Numbered from the stretch's first letter, positions 18,041-27,066 are shown. The stretch: 36,908 bases of DNA from an uncultured Lachnospiraceae bacterium (GCA_902775555.1 CACYMQ010000022.1:1-36908), one strand, 5' to 3'. The notes: generated by a model not told the origin, from the sequence alone. Numbers and translations: made by a program.

Positions 18041-19999
18041 ATGGATGATACGAATATGAATCCATTTGAGCAGGACGGTCAGGGAGCAAACCCCTACGCT
18101 CAGCAGGCGGGAGCGAATCCCTATGGTCAGCAGGCGGGAGCAAACCCCTACGCTCAGCAGGCAGGAACAAACCCCTACGGTCAGCAGGCGGGAGCAAACC
18201 CCTACGCTCAGCAGGCAGGAACAAACCCCTACGGTCAGCAGGCGGGAGCAAACCCCTACGGTCAGCAGGCGGGAGCGAATCCCTATGGTCAGCAGGCGGG
18301 AGTAAACCCTTATGGTCAGCAGGCAGGGTCAGACCCCTACGGTCAGCAGGCAGGATCAGACCCCTATGGCCGGCAGGCAGGAGCAAACCCTTACGGTCAG
18401 CAGACAGGGTCAAATCCCTACGGCCAGCAGGCAGGAGCAAACCCCTACGCGCAGCCCGCAGTAAATCCCTACTCTGCGGGAGGAGGAGCCCCGGTTCCGC
18501 CGAAGGAACCCAGGAAGAAAATGTCAAAGAAGATGAAAATACTCATCTTCAGCGGTATCGCCGCAGTCCTTCTCGGTGTCGGACTCTATTTCCTGTTTAC
18601 CAGGGTGGTATTCCCGCCGAAGAAGACGCTTCGTGCAGCGGTGGATAATACGCTCAGCGCGGCGAACATGATGGGTGATTCCCTGCTCGCAAAGGAATTC
18701 GGATTAGATACGCTGGTCGGGACGACACAGACAAAGGGCGGGAGCGCGGACCTTTCACTTAAGCTGAAGAAGTACGATGCAAAACCCAAACTGGAAGGCC
18801 TTTCCGTGGATGTTGCGATCGGCCTTGACAAGTCCGCAAAGCAGATGTCGGTAGACGGCAAGCTGACGAACCAAAAGAATGAGAGCATTGAGGCTGAAGC
18901 GTTTGCAGATGAAGAGCGGACGTATTTCATCATAAAGGACCTGATGGACGGGTATGGATCCGTCACCAACAAGAATATCGTTTCGGCACTGAAGCAGTCT
19001 CCGCTTCTTCAGGGGCAGGATCTCAGTGCGTTGAATATGATACCGGATATCAGCCTGAATCTGTTCAGTACGGAACAGCAGTCCCTGTTTACGATCGGAG
19101 ATGACTTCTGGGATGAAGTATCAGTCAGCCGTTCCGGCTCGGAGAAGCTGACGGTAGGTGAAGATTCCATCTCTGCAAAGAAGTATGCGGTCACGATCCC
19201 GAAGGATAAGATCCAGGAGAAGGTCGAAAAGGCACTGGATCAATATATGGAAGTGTTTGCAAATTCCAGTGTGATGAATCTTCTGGCGGGACAGGGGATC
19301 TCCTCAGCGAATATTGATACATTGAAAACCCAGATCAAAGCCGTAATAAAGGGAATGTTCACAGAGGATGTTGTCATCTATGTCTTCCTGGACGGCGATA
19401 AGGTTGTGGGTATTAAGACAAACGGCGAACTTCATCTGGCAGCCTATACCATGGCTTATGAAGCTTCATTTACCGTTTTTTCGGATGATACCAAGTCTGT
19501 TGTGGGATTAGATGCAAGTCTTTCCGTTATGGGTCAGAAGATCAGTCTCACTGGCAGCGTGATCTCCAAGAAAGACGGAGAGAAGATCAACACCACGGCA
19601 AATGCTGCACTCAGCGCAGCAGGAAGAGACGCTCTGAAGATCGAATATAAGCAGATTTATGACGGCTCAGACAAGTCGCTCCGGGGAACCGGAAGTATCA
19701 GTGTCGCGAACAGATCGGATGTAAGCATATCCATGGAAGGTGCCGTGACCGAGCTGGATAAGGGGAAGAAGCTGGGGATCCGGATCGATGAACTGGCTTT
19801 GACCTATAAGGAAAAAACAGTCAGCGTTGAGGGGAACGTCCTCTTAAGAACATTGGATGACGGAGCAACGGTAAAGACGAGAGATACAGGCAAAAAGACC
19901 GTCGATCTCCTTGCGGCAGACAAGAATGAGGTACAGTCTCTTCTGGCACAGGACAAGCTCCTCAGCTTCAAGATGAAACTGGATGATTTCTTTAACTGA
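18041..19999 (+). CDS. Membrane-anchored protein with N-terminal NPYGQQA repeats, function unknown
   Basis: A 652-residue protein that I do not recognise at family level. Residues 15-140 are fourteen 9-residue repeats of the type GANPYGQQA (Gly, Asn, Pro, Tyr and Gln rich, surely disordered). A Pro/Lys-rich linker, one transmembrane helix (about 165-188) and an extracellular domain of about 460 residues follow. The outer part is rich in charged residues and beta-prone, with long runs of alternating Lys/Asp and Ser/Thr. There is no cleavable signal peptide, so the repeat tail should be cytoplasmic and the large domain outside. AAGGAGGAG precedes the ATG. It follows buk by 39 bases and is followed by aroD. 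Similar tail-plus-helix layouts are common in clostridial surface proteins. Confidence 0.75.
   Translation: MDDTNMNPFEQDGQGANPYAQQAGANPYGQQAGANPYAQQAGTNPYGQQAGANPYAQQAGTNPYGQQAGANPYGQQAGANPYGQQAGVNPYGQQAGSDPYGQQAGSDPYGRQAGANPYGQQTGSNPYGQQAGANPYAQPAVNPYSAGGGAPVPPKEPRKKMSKKMKILIFSGIAAVLLGVGLYFLFTRVVFPPKKTLRAAVDNTLSAANMMGDSLLAKEFGLDTLVGTTQTKGGSADLSLKLKKYDAKPKLEGLSVDVAIGLDKSAKQMSVDGKLTNQKNESIEAEAFADEERTYFIIKDLMDGYGSVTNKNIVSALKQSPLLQGQDLSALNMIPDISLNLFSTEQQSLFTIGDDFWDEVSVSRSGSEKLTVGEDSISAKKYAVTIPKDKIQEKVEKALDQYMEVFANSSVMNLLAGQGISSANIDTLKTQIKAVIKGMFTEDVVIYVFLDGDKVVGIKTNGELHLAAYTMAYEASFTVFSDDTKSVVGLDASLSVMGQKISLTGSVISKKDGEKINTTANAALSAAGRDALKIEYKQIYDGSDKSLRGTGSISVANRSDVSISMEGAVTELDKGKKLGIRIDELALTYKEKTVSVEGNVLLRTLDDGATVKTRDTGKKTVDLLAADKNEVQSLLAQDKLLSFKMKLDDFFN
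18083..18460 (+). repeat. 27-bp coding minisatellite, 14 units
   Basis: Fourteen in-frame 27-bp units encode the GANPYGQQA repeats. Variation is mostly silent or limited to G/A at the sixth residue and A/T/S/V at the second; near-identical runs such as 18110-18280 suggest recent expansion. Because 27 is a multiple of three, copy-number change lengthens or shortens the tail without a frameshift. Confidence 0.93.
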
Positions 20000-20038
20000 C
20001 AGAAGTGAAGATATCGATGGATTGAGTGGGAAACGTAT

Positions 20039-20845
20039 ATGGGTGAGGTTACATGTCGCAACTACATATTGGGAGATGGGTATCCGAAGATCTGCGTTCC
20101 CATAACCGGGCGAACGGAGGAGGAGATCCTGCAGCAGTCGGAGGCAATCTGTAAGGCGGCTTCCGAAATCGCGGAGCAGGGGATCCGCCCTGCGCCGGTG
20201 GCGGAGATCATAGAATTCCGTGCGGATTTCTATGAAAATGTATGCAATCAGACGATGCTGACGGAACTGCTGGAGGTGCTGCGGGAGCGGCATAAGGACC
20301 GGCTGATCCTGTTCACCTTCCGAAGTGAAGAGGAGGGCGGAGAACTCCGCCATGACAGGGCGGGCAGTATGCTGGACGATATCTGCAGCTGGGCTATGGT
20401 CAGCGGATGTATCGATCTTCTGGATGTGGAGCTGTTGTCAGGAAACTATCGTGCGGTACGGACTGCGACGAAGGCGAAGGACAGCGGCCTTGCAGTTGTG
20501 ATGTCCTATCATAATTTTGAAGAGACACCTCATAACAGTACACTGGAAAATCTTCTGTGGGACATGGAACAGCTGGGCGGTGATATTCTGAAGATCGCCG
20601 TGACGCCGAAGAACCATTTCGACGTGGAACGGGTCATGGAAATGATCACGGATGCCAGAGAAGGAAAACTCAAGTATCCCATCAGCAAGCCTGTAGTCAT
20701 GATCTCCATGACCGCACAGGGGGAAGCCTCCCGTACCAGGGGTGCAAAGCTGGGCAGTGCATTCACCTTCGGATCCGTGGGAAATGAATCTGCCCCGGGG
20801 CAGCTCAGTCTGGAACAGCTGGCAAAGGCGCTGAAGGATGCGTGA
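20039..20845 (+). CDS. aroD: 3-dehydroquinate dehydratase, type I
   Basis: A 268-residue class I dehydroquinase of the shikimate pathway (3-dehydroquinate to 3-dehydroshikimate). The expected active-site elements are visible: EFRADF (59-64), TFRSEEEGG, His158 in MSYHNF and the Schiff-base Lys185 in ILKIAVTP. The C-terminal substrate loop contains SRTRGAKLGSAFTFG. The start at 20039 has only a weak purine-rich region upstream (GAGTGGGAAA). It is a single aro gene here; its neighbours are unrelated. It ends at a bidirectional terminator shared with the convergent oxidoreductase gene. Confidence 0.92.
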   Translation: MGEVTCRNYILGDGYPKICVPITGRTEEEILQQSEAICKAASEIAEQGIRPAPVAEIIEFRADFYENVCNQTMLTELLEVLRERHKDRLILFTFRSEEEGGELRHDRAGSMLDDICSWAMVSGCIDLLDVELLSGNYRAVRTATKAKDSGLAVVMSYHNFEETPHNSTLENLLWDMEQLGGDILKIAVTPKNHFDVERVMEMITDAREGKLKYPISKPVVMISMTAQGEASRTRGAKLGSAFTFGSVGNESAPGQLSLEQLAKALKDA

Positions 20846-20898
20846 AGCACAGATTCCATCATGAGAATGAAACCATAAAGCATATTGATATGGAATGC

Positions 20899-20928
20899 AA
20901 AAGGCAGCCGTGACGCGGCTGCCCTTTT
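20899..20928. terminator. Bidirectional terminator between aroD and the convergent oxidoreductase
   Basis: GGCAGCCG (20903-20910) pairs with CGGCTGCC (20916-20923). AAAA on the left and TTTT on the right allow function on both strands, at the convergent ends of two transcripts. Confidence 0.9.
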
Positions 20929-20977
20929 CCTATGGTTGCTGTTTTTGGCTGCTGTTATGACAGGGTTCCTGCCCTCC

Positions 20978-21991
20978 TCATTTTTTTTCGGTTTCTTCCG
21001 GTGCGGCTTCCTCCGGAAGCGGGAAGCTGATCTTCCAGGTTTTTCTAAGCGTATCCATGAACCGCAGCATATCCCTTGATTCTACATGTGTCAGCTCATT
21101 GCATTCTACCTTGCCCATGATGATGGCATTCCGTGCTGCGAGGAATTCATACTCATAACCGGTGGTCTGCTTTTCGGGAGGAGTGGTTTCCTCCAGGATC
21201 TCGCCGTTCTCTCCATATACCCGGATCCTTGTGGGCAGGTTCACGCCTTCCACCTCGATCCGTCCGCGGGTACCATAGATGATGGCGCGGTTATCCAGTT
21301 CGTAAAGCATGGAGACAAAGGCGGATGCCATCTGCCCCTGCGGGAAGTTCATGTTGATGGTCTCGATCGCATCCACATTTGAGGAAAGGCGGTTTACCGA
21401 TGAGGCACAGGCAGCGGGAAGACTTCCCATTACCATGAAGATCATGGACAGAGGATAGATCCCCAGATCCAACAGCGCGCCGCCGGCAGCTTCCGGACGG
21501 AGCAGACGTTCCTTCTCGATCAGCTTGTAACCCAGAGTGGCATGTACGAAACGTACATCACCGATGGCCTTGGCTGCAATGAGCTCCCGAAGATGCAGGG
21601 TCATGGGCATGAAGCGTGTCCAAAGCGCCTCGCCACAGAACAGCTTCTTCTCCCGCGCAATCCCCATTACGGTTTCGGCGGTTTTTGCATTATAGGATAT
21701 GGGCTTCTCCACCAGAACGGGCTTGCCTGCTTCCAGAGTACGGATCGCAAGATTTGCATGGGTGGGGTGGAATGTTGCGATATAGACCAGTTCGATCTCG
21801 GGGTCTGCCAGCAGTTCGTCGTAGTCACCGTAGGCCTTTTCGATCTCATACTTCGCTGCAAAGTCTTCAGCGCGTTTTTTGTCTCTGGAGGCGATGGCGG
21901 CAACCTGAAAGCCGTCCAGTTTTGCAATGGTTTCGGCAATCTTTCCGGCGATATGCCCGGCACCGAGGATTCCTATCTTAAAATCGATCAT
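20978..21991 (-). CDS. Gfo/Idh/MocA-family NAD(P)-dependent oxidoreductase
   Basis: A 337-residue cytoplasmic dehydrogenase. A Rossmann fold opens with GILGAGHIA (7-15), EKP (95-97) is the family lysine motif, and GGALLDLGIYP carries the probable catalytic region of the C-terminal alpha/beta domain. Such enzymes oxidise or reduce sugars, polyols, inositols or dihydrodiols; the substrate cannot be read from the sequence. The start at 21991 is chosen because GGAGAT lies eight bases upstream on the minus strand; a GTG nine codons earlier lacks a site. The C-terminus is Glu/Pro/Lys rich. It has its own near-consensus promoter and is divergent from the ABC exporter. Confidence 0.87.
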   Translation of the reverse strand: MIDFKIGILGAGHIAGKIAETIAKLDGFQVAAIASRDKKRAEDFAAKYEIEKAYGDYDELLADPEIELVYIATFHPTHANLAIRTLEAGKPVLVEKPISYNAKTAETVMGIAREKKLFCGEALWTRFMPMTLHLRELIAAKAIGDVRFVHATLGYKLIEKERLLRPEAAGGALLDLGIYPLSMIFMVMGSLPAACASSVNRLSSNVDAIETINMNFPQGQMASAFVSMLYELDNRAIIYGTRGRIEVEGVNLPTRIRVYGENGEILEETTPPEKQTTGYEYEFLAARNAIIMGKVECNELTHVESRDMLRFMDTLRKTWKISFPLPEEAAPEETEKK

Positions 21992-22025
21992 AACGGTATC
22001 TCCTTCTATTTTGATCACTCCTTAA

Positions 22026-22054
22026 ATTATACGAAAGGAAGCGCATTTTGTAAA
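22026..22054 (-). promoter_or_regulatory. Promoter of the oxidoreductase gene
   Basis: On the minus strand TTTACA (22049-22054), a 17-bp spacer and TATAAT (22026-22031) make a near-perfect sigma-A promoter, 35 bases before the start codon. Confidence 0.82.
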
Positions 22055-22065
22055 CAAAATTTCAC

Positions 22066-22094
22066 TTGCAAGCGATGTCGGAAACGTGTAGCAT
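22066..22094 (+). promoter_or_regulatory. Candidate promoter of the ABC exporter operon
   Basis: TTGCAA (22066-22071), a 17-bp spacer and TAGCAT (22089-22094). Each hexamer matches four of six consensus positions. It lies 35 bases before the first exporter gene and is back-to-back with the minus-strand promoter. Confidence 0.55.
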
Positions 22095-22128
22095 AGAGGT
22101 ATATTTTTTCGGAAAATGAGGTTGTGAT

Positions 22129-23889
22129 ATGCTTAAGAAACTGGGCAGTCAAATAAAGGAATATAAGAAAGACGCCATAATGACCCCGATATTTATGATC
22201 CTGGAGGTCATTTTTGAAGTGCTGATCCCGCAGTATATGGGAAAACTCATTGATCTGTCCGAAGAAAATGATGTGGATATGGGAAGGGTACTGACGTACG
22301 GAGGGATCATGCTCCTTCTTGCAGGAGGCGCACTTTGGGCAGGCATCATGGGCGGAAAGTACGGGGCGCGTGCATCGGCCGGCTATGCCAGAAATCTCCG
22401 GCGCACCATGTTCCGTAAGATCCAGACCTATTCCTTCTCCAATATCGACCGGTTCTCAACCTCCAGTCTGGTGACACGTCTCACCACGGATGTGACAAAT
22501 ATGCAGAATGCATTTCAGATGCTTCTCAGGATGTTTACACGGGCACCTATGAACCTGATCATCTGTATGACCGTAGCATTCACCATCAGTCCGAAGGTCG
22601 CGCTGGTTTATCTGGGCGCCGTGGTCTTCCTGGCGATCGTTGCCGCATTCCTGGTGAGGAAAGTGACAAAATACTTCACCGAGGCATTCCCGAAGTATGA
22701 TCTGATGAATGAAAGTGTTCAGGAGAATATCACCGGGATCCGTGTGGTTAAAGGCTTTGTACGGGAAGAACATGAGAAGAAGAAGTTCCGCCGGACCAGT
22801 GAAATGATCTATAAGATCTTCGTAAAGGCAGAATCCCTGATGGCTTTCGTAGCTCCCATCATGCAGAGTACCGTATACTTCTGCATCCTGATGGTGAGCT
22901 GGGTGGGTGCGAAGATGATCGTTGAGACAAACCAGGTGGAGCTTACTACCGGAGATCTTACCCAGCTTCTGACTTATTGCATGCAGATCCTTATGAGTCT
23001 GATGATGTTGTCCGTGGTTGTGGTCATGATCACCATGTCCCTGCCGAGCGCACGAAGGATCATAGAAGTTCTGGATGAGGAGAGTTCTCTTACGAATCCG
23101 GAAGATCCTGTTTATGAGATAGCGGATGGAAGCATTCGCTTTGATGATGTGGATTTTCGTTATAATGAGACCTCCGAGCAGCCGGTGCTGCAGGACATCT
23201 CACTTGAGATCGCCTCAGGAGAGACCATAGGTATCGTGGGCGGTACCGGAAGTTCCAAGACCAGTCTCGTGAATCTCATCAGCAGGCTCTATGATGTGAG
23301 CCAGGGCGCGGTCTATGTGGGAGGAAAGGATGTACGATCCTACGACCTTACGACTCTCCGGGATAATGTGGCAGTGGTACTTCAGAAGAATGTGCTTTTC
23401 TCCGGGACGATCCTGGAGAATCTCCGCTGGGGAAATCCGCAGGCTACGGAGGAAGACTGTATCGAGGCCTGCCGCCTTGCCTGCGCGGATGAATTCATAC
23501 AGAATTTCCCGCAGAAATATGAAATGAAACTGGAGCAGGGAGGCACCAATGTGTCCGGCGGGCAGAAGCAGAGACTCTGTATCGCCAGGGCGTTGCTGAA
23601 GCATCCGAAGGTACTGATCCTGGATGACAGTACCAGTGCAGTGGATACCACTACGGATGCCGCGATCCGTCGTTCTTTCCGGGAATATCTTCCGGATACA
23701 ACGAAGCTGATCATTGCGCAGCGTATCTCCAGTGTGATGGATGCCGACCGGATCCTGGTTCTGGATCGCGGAAGGGTCAGCGGTTTCGGTACACATAAGG
23801 AGCTGCTGGAATCCAATGCCATTTACCGGGAGGTTTATGAATCCCAGCAGGGTGGCAGTAAAGACTTTGACGAAGGGGGGATAAGCTGA
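22129..23889 (+). CDS. Heterodimeric ABC exporter, subunit with degenerate ATP site
   Basis: A 586-residue half-transporter: a six-helix exporter domain (about 1-310) fused to a nucleotide-binding domain. Walker A is GGTGSSKT (371-378) and the signature is VSGGQ (475-479). The residue after the Walker B aspartate is Asp500 (LILDDSTS) rather than the catalytic Glu, as in the TM287-type subunit of heterodimeric exporters. It therefore needs the next gene product for a working ATPase site. Such pairs expel drugs, lipids or peptides; the cargo is unknown. The TGA overlaps the next ATG by one base. A GAGG-type ribosome binding site precedes the ATG. Confidence 0.9.
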   Translation: MLKKLGSQIKEYKKDAIMTPIFMILEVIFEVLIPQYMGKLIDLSEENDVDMGRVLTYGGIMLLLAGGALWAGIMGGKYGARASAGYARNLRRTMFRKIQTYSFSNIDRFSTSSLVTRLTTDVTNMQNAFQMLLRMFTRAPMNLIICMTVAFTISPKVALVYLGAVVFLAIVAAFLVRKVTKYFTEAFPKYDLMNESVQENITGIRVVKGFVREEHEKKKFRRTSEMIYKIFVKAESLMAFVAPIMQSTVYFCILMVSWVGAKMIVETNQVELTTGDLTQLLTYCMQILMSLMMLSVVVVMITMSLPSARRIIEVLDEESSLTNPEDPVYEIADGSIRFDDVDFRYNETSEQPVLQDISLEIASGETIGIVGGTGSSKTSLVNLISRLYDVSQGAVYVGGKDVRSYDLTTLRDNVAVVLQKNVLFSGTILENLRWGNPQATEEDCIEACRLACADEFIQNFPQKYEMKLEQGGTNVSGGQKQRLCIARALLKHPKVLILDDSTSAVDTTTDAAIRRSFREYLPDTTKLIIAQRISSVMDADRILVLDRGRVSGFGTHKELLESNAIYREVYESQQGGSKDFDEGGIS

Positions 23890-25820
23890 TGGCCGGACCG
23901 GGTAGAAGAGTGCCGCGTGGCATGAAACCTCAAGTCAAAGAACCGGGGAAGGTTCTGAAGAGACTCCTGGGTTATGTTTTTCGTTTTTATAAAGTTCATA
24001 TGATCATCGTATTCATCTGTATTCTCCTCAGCGTGGTGATGAACCTTCAGGGAACCATGTTCATGCAGGTGCTGATCGATGATTACATCGTTCCCATGCT
24101 GGAAAGCGGAAGCAGGGATTTCGGCCCGCTTCTGGGGGCGATCCTGAGGACCGCATGCTTCTATGCTTCGGGTATCGCAGCAACCTACACATTTAACAGG
24201 ATCATGGTAAATGTTACACAGGGGACCCTCCGCCGCCTCAGAGATGAGATGTTCAATCACATGGAGTCTCTGCCCATCGGCTATTTCGACGGAAAGACCA
24301 GGGGCGATATCATGTCCGTTTATACAAATGATATCGATACCCTCCGTCAGATGATCAGTCAGAGTATCCCCCAGCTGTTCAACGGCTCCATCACCATCGT
24401 CGGTGTCATCGTCTGCATGGTGATCCGAAGTGTTCCGCTGACCATTGTCACATTTATCATGGTGGGCTTTATGCTGTTCTGTACCATGGGGATCACGAAG
24501 AAGAGCGGATCGTACTTCATGGCACAGCAGAGAGATCTGGGTACCGTGAACGGATATATCGAGGAAATGATGACCGGCCAGAAGGTGATCAAGGTCTTCA
24601 GTCATGAGCAGGAATGTATCGAGGAGTTCGACCGGCTGAACGATCAGCTCTTTGACAGTGCGTATAATGCGAATAAATATGCGAATATCCTGATGCCCGC
24701 CATGGCCCAGCTGGGAAATCTGAGCTATGTGATCTGTGCCGTGATCGGAGCGGTTCTGATCCTTACCGGATTCGGAGTTGACGGCGCGGCTTTTGCGGGG
24801 ATCGCCCCACTGACCATCGGAGGTCTGTTCTCCTTCCTTCAGTTCAATAAGAGCTTTACCATGCCCATCAATCAGGTGAGCATGCAGTTCAATTCCATCG
24901 TTATGGCACTGGCAGGCGCAGACCGTGTCTTTACACTGCTGGACCAGGAGCCGGAGGTGGATGACGGATATGTTGTGCTGGTAAATGCAAAGGAGCAGGC
25001 TGACGGAAGCCTGATCGAGACCCATGAGAGAACCGGTGTATGGGCGTGGAAGCATCAGCATCAGGAGACCGGTGAGATCGAGTATAAGAGGCTGCAGGGA
25101 GCCATCGTCATGGATGATGTGGACTTCGGCTATGTGAAGGATAAGCTCGTGCTGCATCACGTATCCCTGGATGCAAAGCCGGGTCAGAAGATCGCTTTTG
25201 TAGGGTCCACCGGCGCGGGAAAGACCACCATCACAAACCTGATCAACCGGTTCTATGATATACAGGATGGAAAGATCCGTTTCGACGGGATCAATGTAAA
25301 TAAGATCCGGAAGGGAGATCTGCGGCGTTCGCTGGGTCTGGTCCTTCAGGAAACACACCTTTTTACTGCAACGGTCATGGAAAATATCCGATACGGGCGC
25401 CTGGATGCGACGGATGAGGAGTGTATCGCGGCTGCAAAGCTTGCGAATGCGGATGGATTTATCCGTCAGCTGCCGGATGGTTATGATACCATACTGACGG
25501 GAGACGGAGGCAATCTGTCCCAAGGACAGAGACAGCTGCTGGCCATCGCAAGGGCTGCGGTAGCCGATCCTCCCGCCCTGATCCTGGATGAGGCAACGTC
25601 TTCCATCGATACCCGTACCGAGAAGATCGTACAGGAGGGTATGGACCGCCTGATGGCGGGAAGGACGACCTTCGTGATCGCCCACCGGCTGTCCACCGTA
25701 CGGAACAGCGACTGTATCCTGGTCCTGGAGAAGGGCTGCGTGGTAGAACGCGGAAATCATGAGGAACTGCTGGCGGAGAAGGGCCGTTACTACCACCTGT
25801 ACACTGGCATGACCGCGTAG
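23889..25820 (+). CDS. Heterodimeric ABC exporter, catalytic subunit
   Basis: A 643-residue partner of the preceding half-transporter, longer because of an N-terminal extension and an insert of about 35 residues between membrane and ATPase domains (around 370-405, containing THERTGVWAWKH). Walker A is GSTGAGKT, Walker B is followed by the catalytic Glu568 (LILDEATSS), and the signature is altered to LSQGQ (543-547). The complementary defects (Asp500 in subunit one, LSQGQ here) mean that one composite ATP site is degenerate and one is competent. It is co-translated with the first subunit through a 1-base overlap. No terminator follows; the gap holds repeat elements. Confidence 0.91.
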   Translation: MAGPGRRVPRGMKPQVKEPGKVLKRLLGYVFRFYKVHMIIVFICILLSVVMNLQGTMFMQVLIDDYIVPMLESGSRDFGPLLGAILRTACFYASGIAATYTFNRIMVNVTQGTLRRLRDEMFNHMESLPIGYFDGKTRGDIMSVYTNDIDTLRQMISQSIPQLFNGSITIVGVIVCMVIRSVPLTIVTFIMVGFMLFCTMGITKKSGSYFMAQQRDLGTVNGYIEEMMTGQKVIKVFSHEQECIEEFDRLNDQLFDSAYNANKYANILMPAMAQLGNLSYVICAVIGAVLILTGFGVDGAAFAGIAPLTIGGLFSFLQFNKSFTMPINQVSMQFNSIVMALAGADRVFTLLDQEPEVDDGYVVLVNAKEQADGSLIETHERTGVWAWKHQHQETGEIEYKRLQGAIVMDDVDFGYVKDKLVLHHVSLDAKPGQKIAFVGSTGAGKTTITNLINRFYDIQDGKIRFDGINVNKIRKGDLRRSLGLVLQETHLFTATVMENIRYGRLDATDEECIAAAKLANADGFIRQLPDGYDTILTGDGGNLSQGQRQLLAIARAAVADPPALILDEATSSIDTRTEKIVQEGMDRLMAGRTTFVIAHRLSTVRNSDCILVLEKGCVVERGNHEELLAEKGRYYHLYTGMTA

Positions 25821-25968
25821 GATCTTCCCGGGCAGAAGATTCTTCGGGACAGAGGATTCTTCGGGCTACGCCCTCAGAATGACAAGAACGTGTCATCCTG
25901 AGCGAAGCGAAGACCCATGTCATCCTGAGCGAAGCGAAGGATCTTCCGGACAGAGGATTCTTCCGGCA
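25821..25968. repeat. Intergenic palindromic repeat cluster, copy 4
   Basis: A mosaic of repeat pieces. Right-arm-like sequence ending CTCAGAATGACA (25821-25884) is followed by a left half unit TGTCATCCTGAGCGAAGCGA (25891-25918). A second left half (25919-25944) then joins CCGGACAGAGGATTCTTCCGG, which resembles 25851-25864. It fills the whole gap between the exporter and the phosphatase gene. Confidence 0.85.
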
Positions 25969-25991
25969 TGAGAAATATGGAAAGGACGAAA

Positions 25992-26651
25992 ATGAGTAAG
26001 AAGACAACCATCATATTTGATCTGGACGGAACCCTGCTTTATACGCTGGAGGACCTGAAGGATGCAGTAAATTATGCCCTGAGGACGAAGGGTTACGCCG
26101 AACACGACCTGGAGGAAATGCGGCATTTCTTCGGCAACGGGATCCGCTTTGCACTGAAGGAAGCGGAGCCGGCTGCCACGGAGGAGGATCTGGACGAGCT
26201 GATCCGGCTCTTTAAGACATATTATGCCGGGCATCTGACCGATAAAACGGTTCCCTATGACGGGATCATGGATCTGCTGGAGACTTTGTATGAAGAAGGC
26301 TATAAAATGGCCATCGTCTCCAATAAAGTGGACGAGGCGGTGAAGACGCTGGCGGAACATTTCTTCGGGAAATATGTCACCGTGGCCATCGGAAACAGTG
26401 ACCGGATCCGACGGAAGCCTGCGCCTGATACCGTATTTGCTGCCATGGAGGAGCTGGGTGTAACAGCGGAGGAGTCAGTTTATGTAGGAGATTCCGAAGT
26501 GGATCTTGCCACAGCGAGAGCTGCGGGGATTCCCTGTATCACCGTACTCTGGGGATTTCGGGAGAAGGAGTTTCTCCTTGAACAGGGTGCGGAACGCTTC
26601 GCCCTGCATCCCGGGGAGATCCCCGGACTGCTTGGCGAATTGCCGGAATAA
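25992..26651 (+). CDS. HAD-family phosphatase, phosphoglycolate-phosphatase-like
   Basis: A 219-residue haloacid-dehalogenase hydrolase. Motif I is FDLDGT (nucleophile Asp10, acid/base Asp12), motif II is the Ser of VSNK, the motif III lysine lies in RRKPAP, and motif IV is GDSEVD. The helical cap between motifs I and II is of the Gph/PgmB type. It should remove phosphate from a small phosphorylated metabolite; phosphoglycolate is the default guess only. The start at 25992 is preferred because AAAGGA lies just upstream; 25968 would add eight residues encoded by repeat-derived sequence. A strong terminator follows. Confidence 0.85.
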   Translation: MSKKTTIIFDLDGTLLYTLEDLKDAVNYALRTKGYAEHDLEEMRHFFGNGIRFALKEAEPAATEEDLDELIRLFKTYYAGHLTDKTVPYDGIMDLLETLYEEGYKMAIVSNKVDEAVKTLAEHFFGKYVTVAIGNSDRIRRKPAPDTVFAAMEELGVTAEESVYVGDSEVDLATARAAGIPCITVLWGFREKEFLLEQGAERFALHPGEIPGLLGELPE

Positions 26652-26661
26652 AAGAACTCAG

Positions 26662-26691
26662 AAAAATGCACGAACCATCGTGCATTTTTTT
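26662..26691 (+). terminator. Intrinsic terminator after the HAD phosphatase gene
   Basis: AATGCACGA and TCGTGCATT pair around an ACCA loop, with A residues before and TTTTTTT after, so it may act in both directions. Confidence 0.92.
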
Positions 26692-26715
26692 GTTAATTTT
26701 AGTTTATATTAGTGA

Positions 26716-26747
26716 TTGACAACTAATCAACGTTAGTTTATGCTAAC
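26716..26747 (+). promoter_or_regulatory. feo promoter with overlapping DtxR-type operator
   Basis: TTGACA (26716-26721), a 17-bp spacer and TATGCT (26739-26744). The inverted repeat GTTAG-TTTATG-CTAAC (26732-26747) covers the -10. TTAG-N6-CTAA resembles the half-site arrangement of DtxR/IdeR-family boxes, so an iron- or manganese-loaded repressor could block transcription here. Degenerate TTAGT/ATTAGT motifs lie just upstream at 26699-26713. Confidence 0.72.
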
Positions 26748-26806
26748 AAGGAAAGAAATTGGCACCTGAGGAAGGCAGTATGCGTACAGAACAGGAGGTG
26801 ACCGTG

Positions 26807-27016
26807 ATGCCGCTTTGCATGACTCCCATGGGAGAGAAAGTAGTCGTTAAAAAGGTCGGAGGAAATCCGGAAGTGCGCCAGCATCTTGAGAAGCTGGGAT
26901 TTGTACCGGGCTCCGAGGTGACGGTGATGAATGAAGCGTCCGGAAGTCTGATCGTGAATATCAAGGAATCCCGGATCGCGATCGGCAGGGATATGGCAAT
27001 GAAGATCATGGTATGA
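26807..27016 (+). CDS. feoA: FeoA-family iron transport protein, first copy
   Basis: A 69-residue SH3-like FeoA protein, with the typical VKKVGGNPEVRQHLEKLGFVPGSEVTV core and a C-terminal IAIGRDMAMKIMV strand. FeoA proteins act in the cytoplasm with FeoB in ferrous iron uptake. The start at 26807 follows AGGAGG (26793-26798) with correct spacing; a longer in-frame reading from TTG 26759 adds 16 residues unlike any FeoA. It is the first gene behind the DtxR-box promoter and is followed by a second, different FeoA gene. Confidence 0.9.
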   Translation: MPLCMTPMGEKVVVKKVGGNPEVRQHLEKLGFVPGSEVTVMNEASGSLIVNIKESRIAIGRDMAMKIMV

Positions 27017-27066
27017 GCCGTGACTGTGTGTCTATGCTCCGGGTGCCATGGAAAAGGAGAGATGAT

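Noticed and set aside
18021-18527. Minus-strand reading frame with LLPPADRRG-type repeats
   Set aside because: It is the antisense shadow of the 27-bp minisatellite; it has no ribosome binding site and the plus-strand gene is clearly real.
23835-25796. Long minus-strand open frame (653 codons) across the second exporter gene
   Set aside because: Antisense to a strongly conserved ABC subunit, no recognisable protein motif; long shadow frames are common here because the coding strand avoids certain codons.
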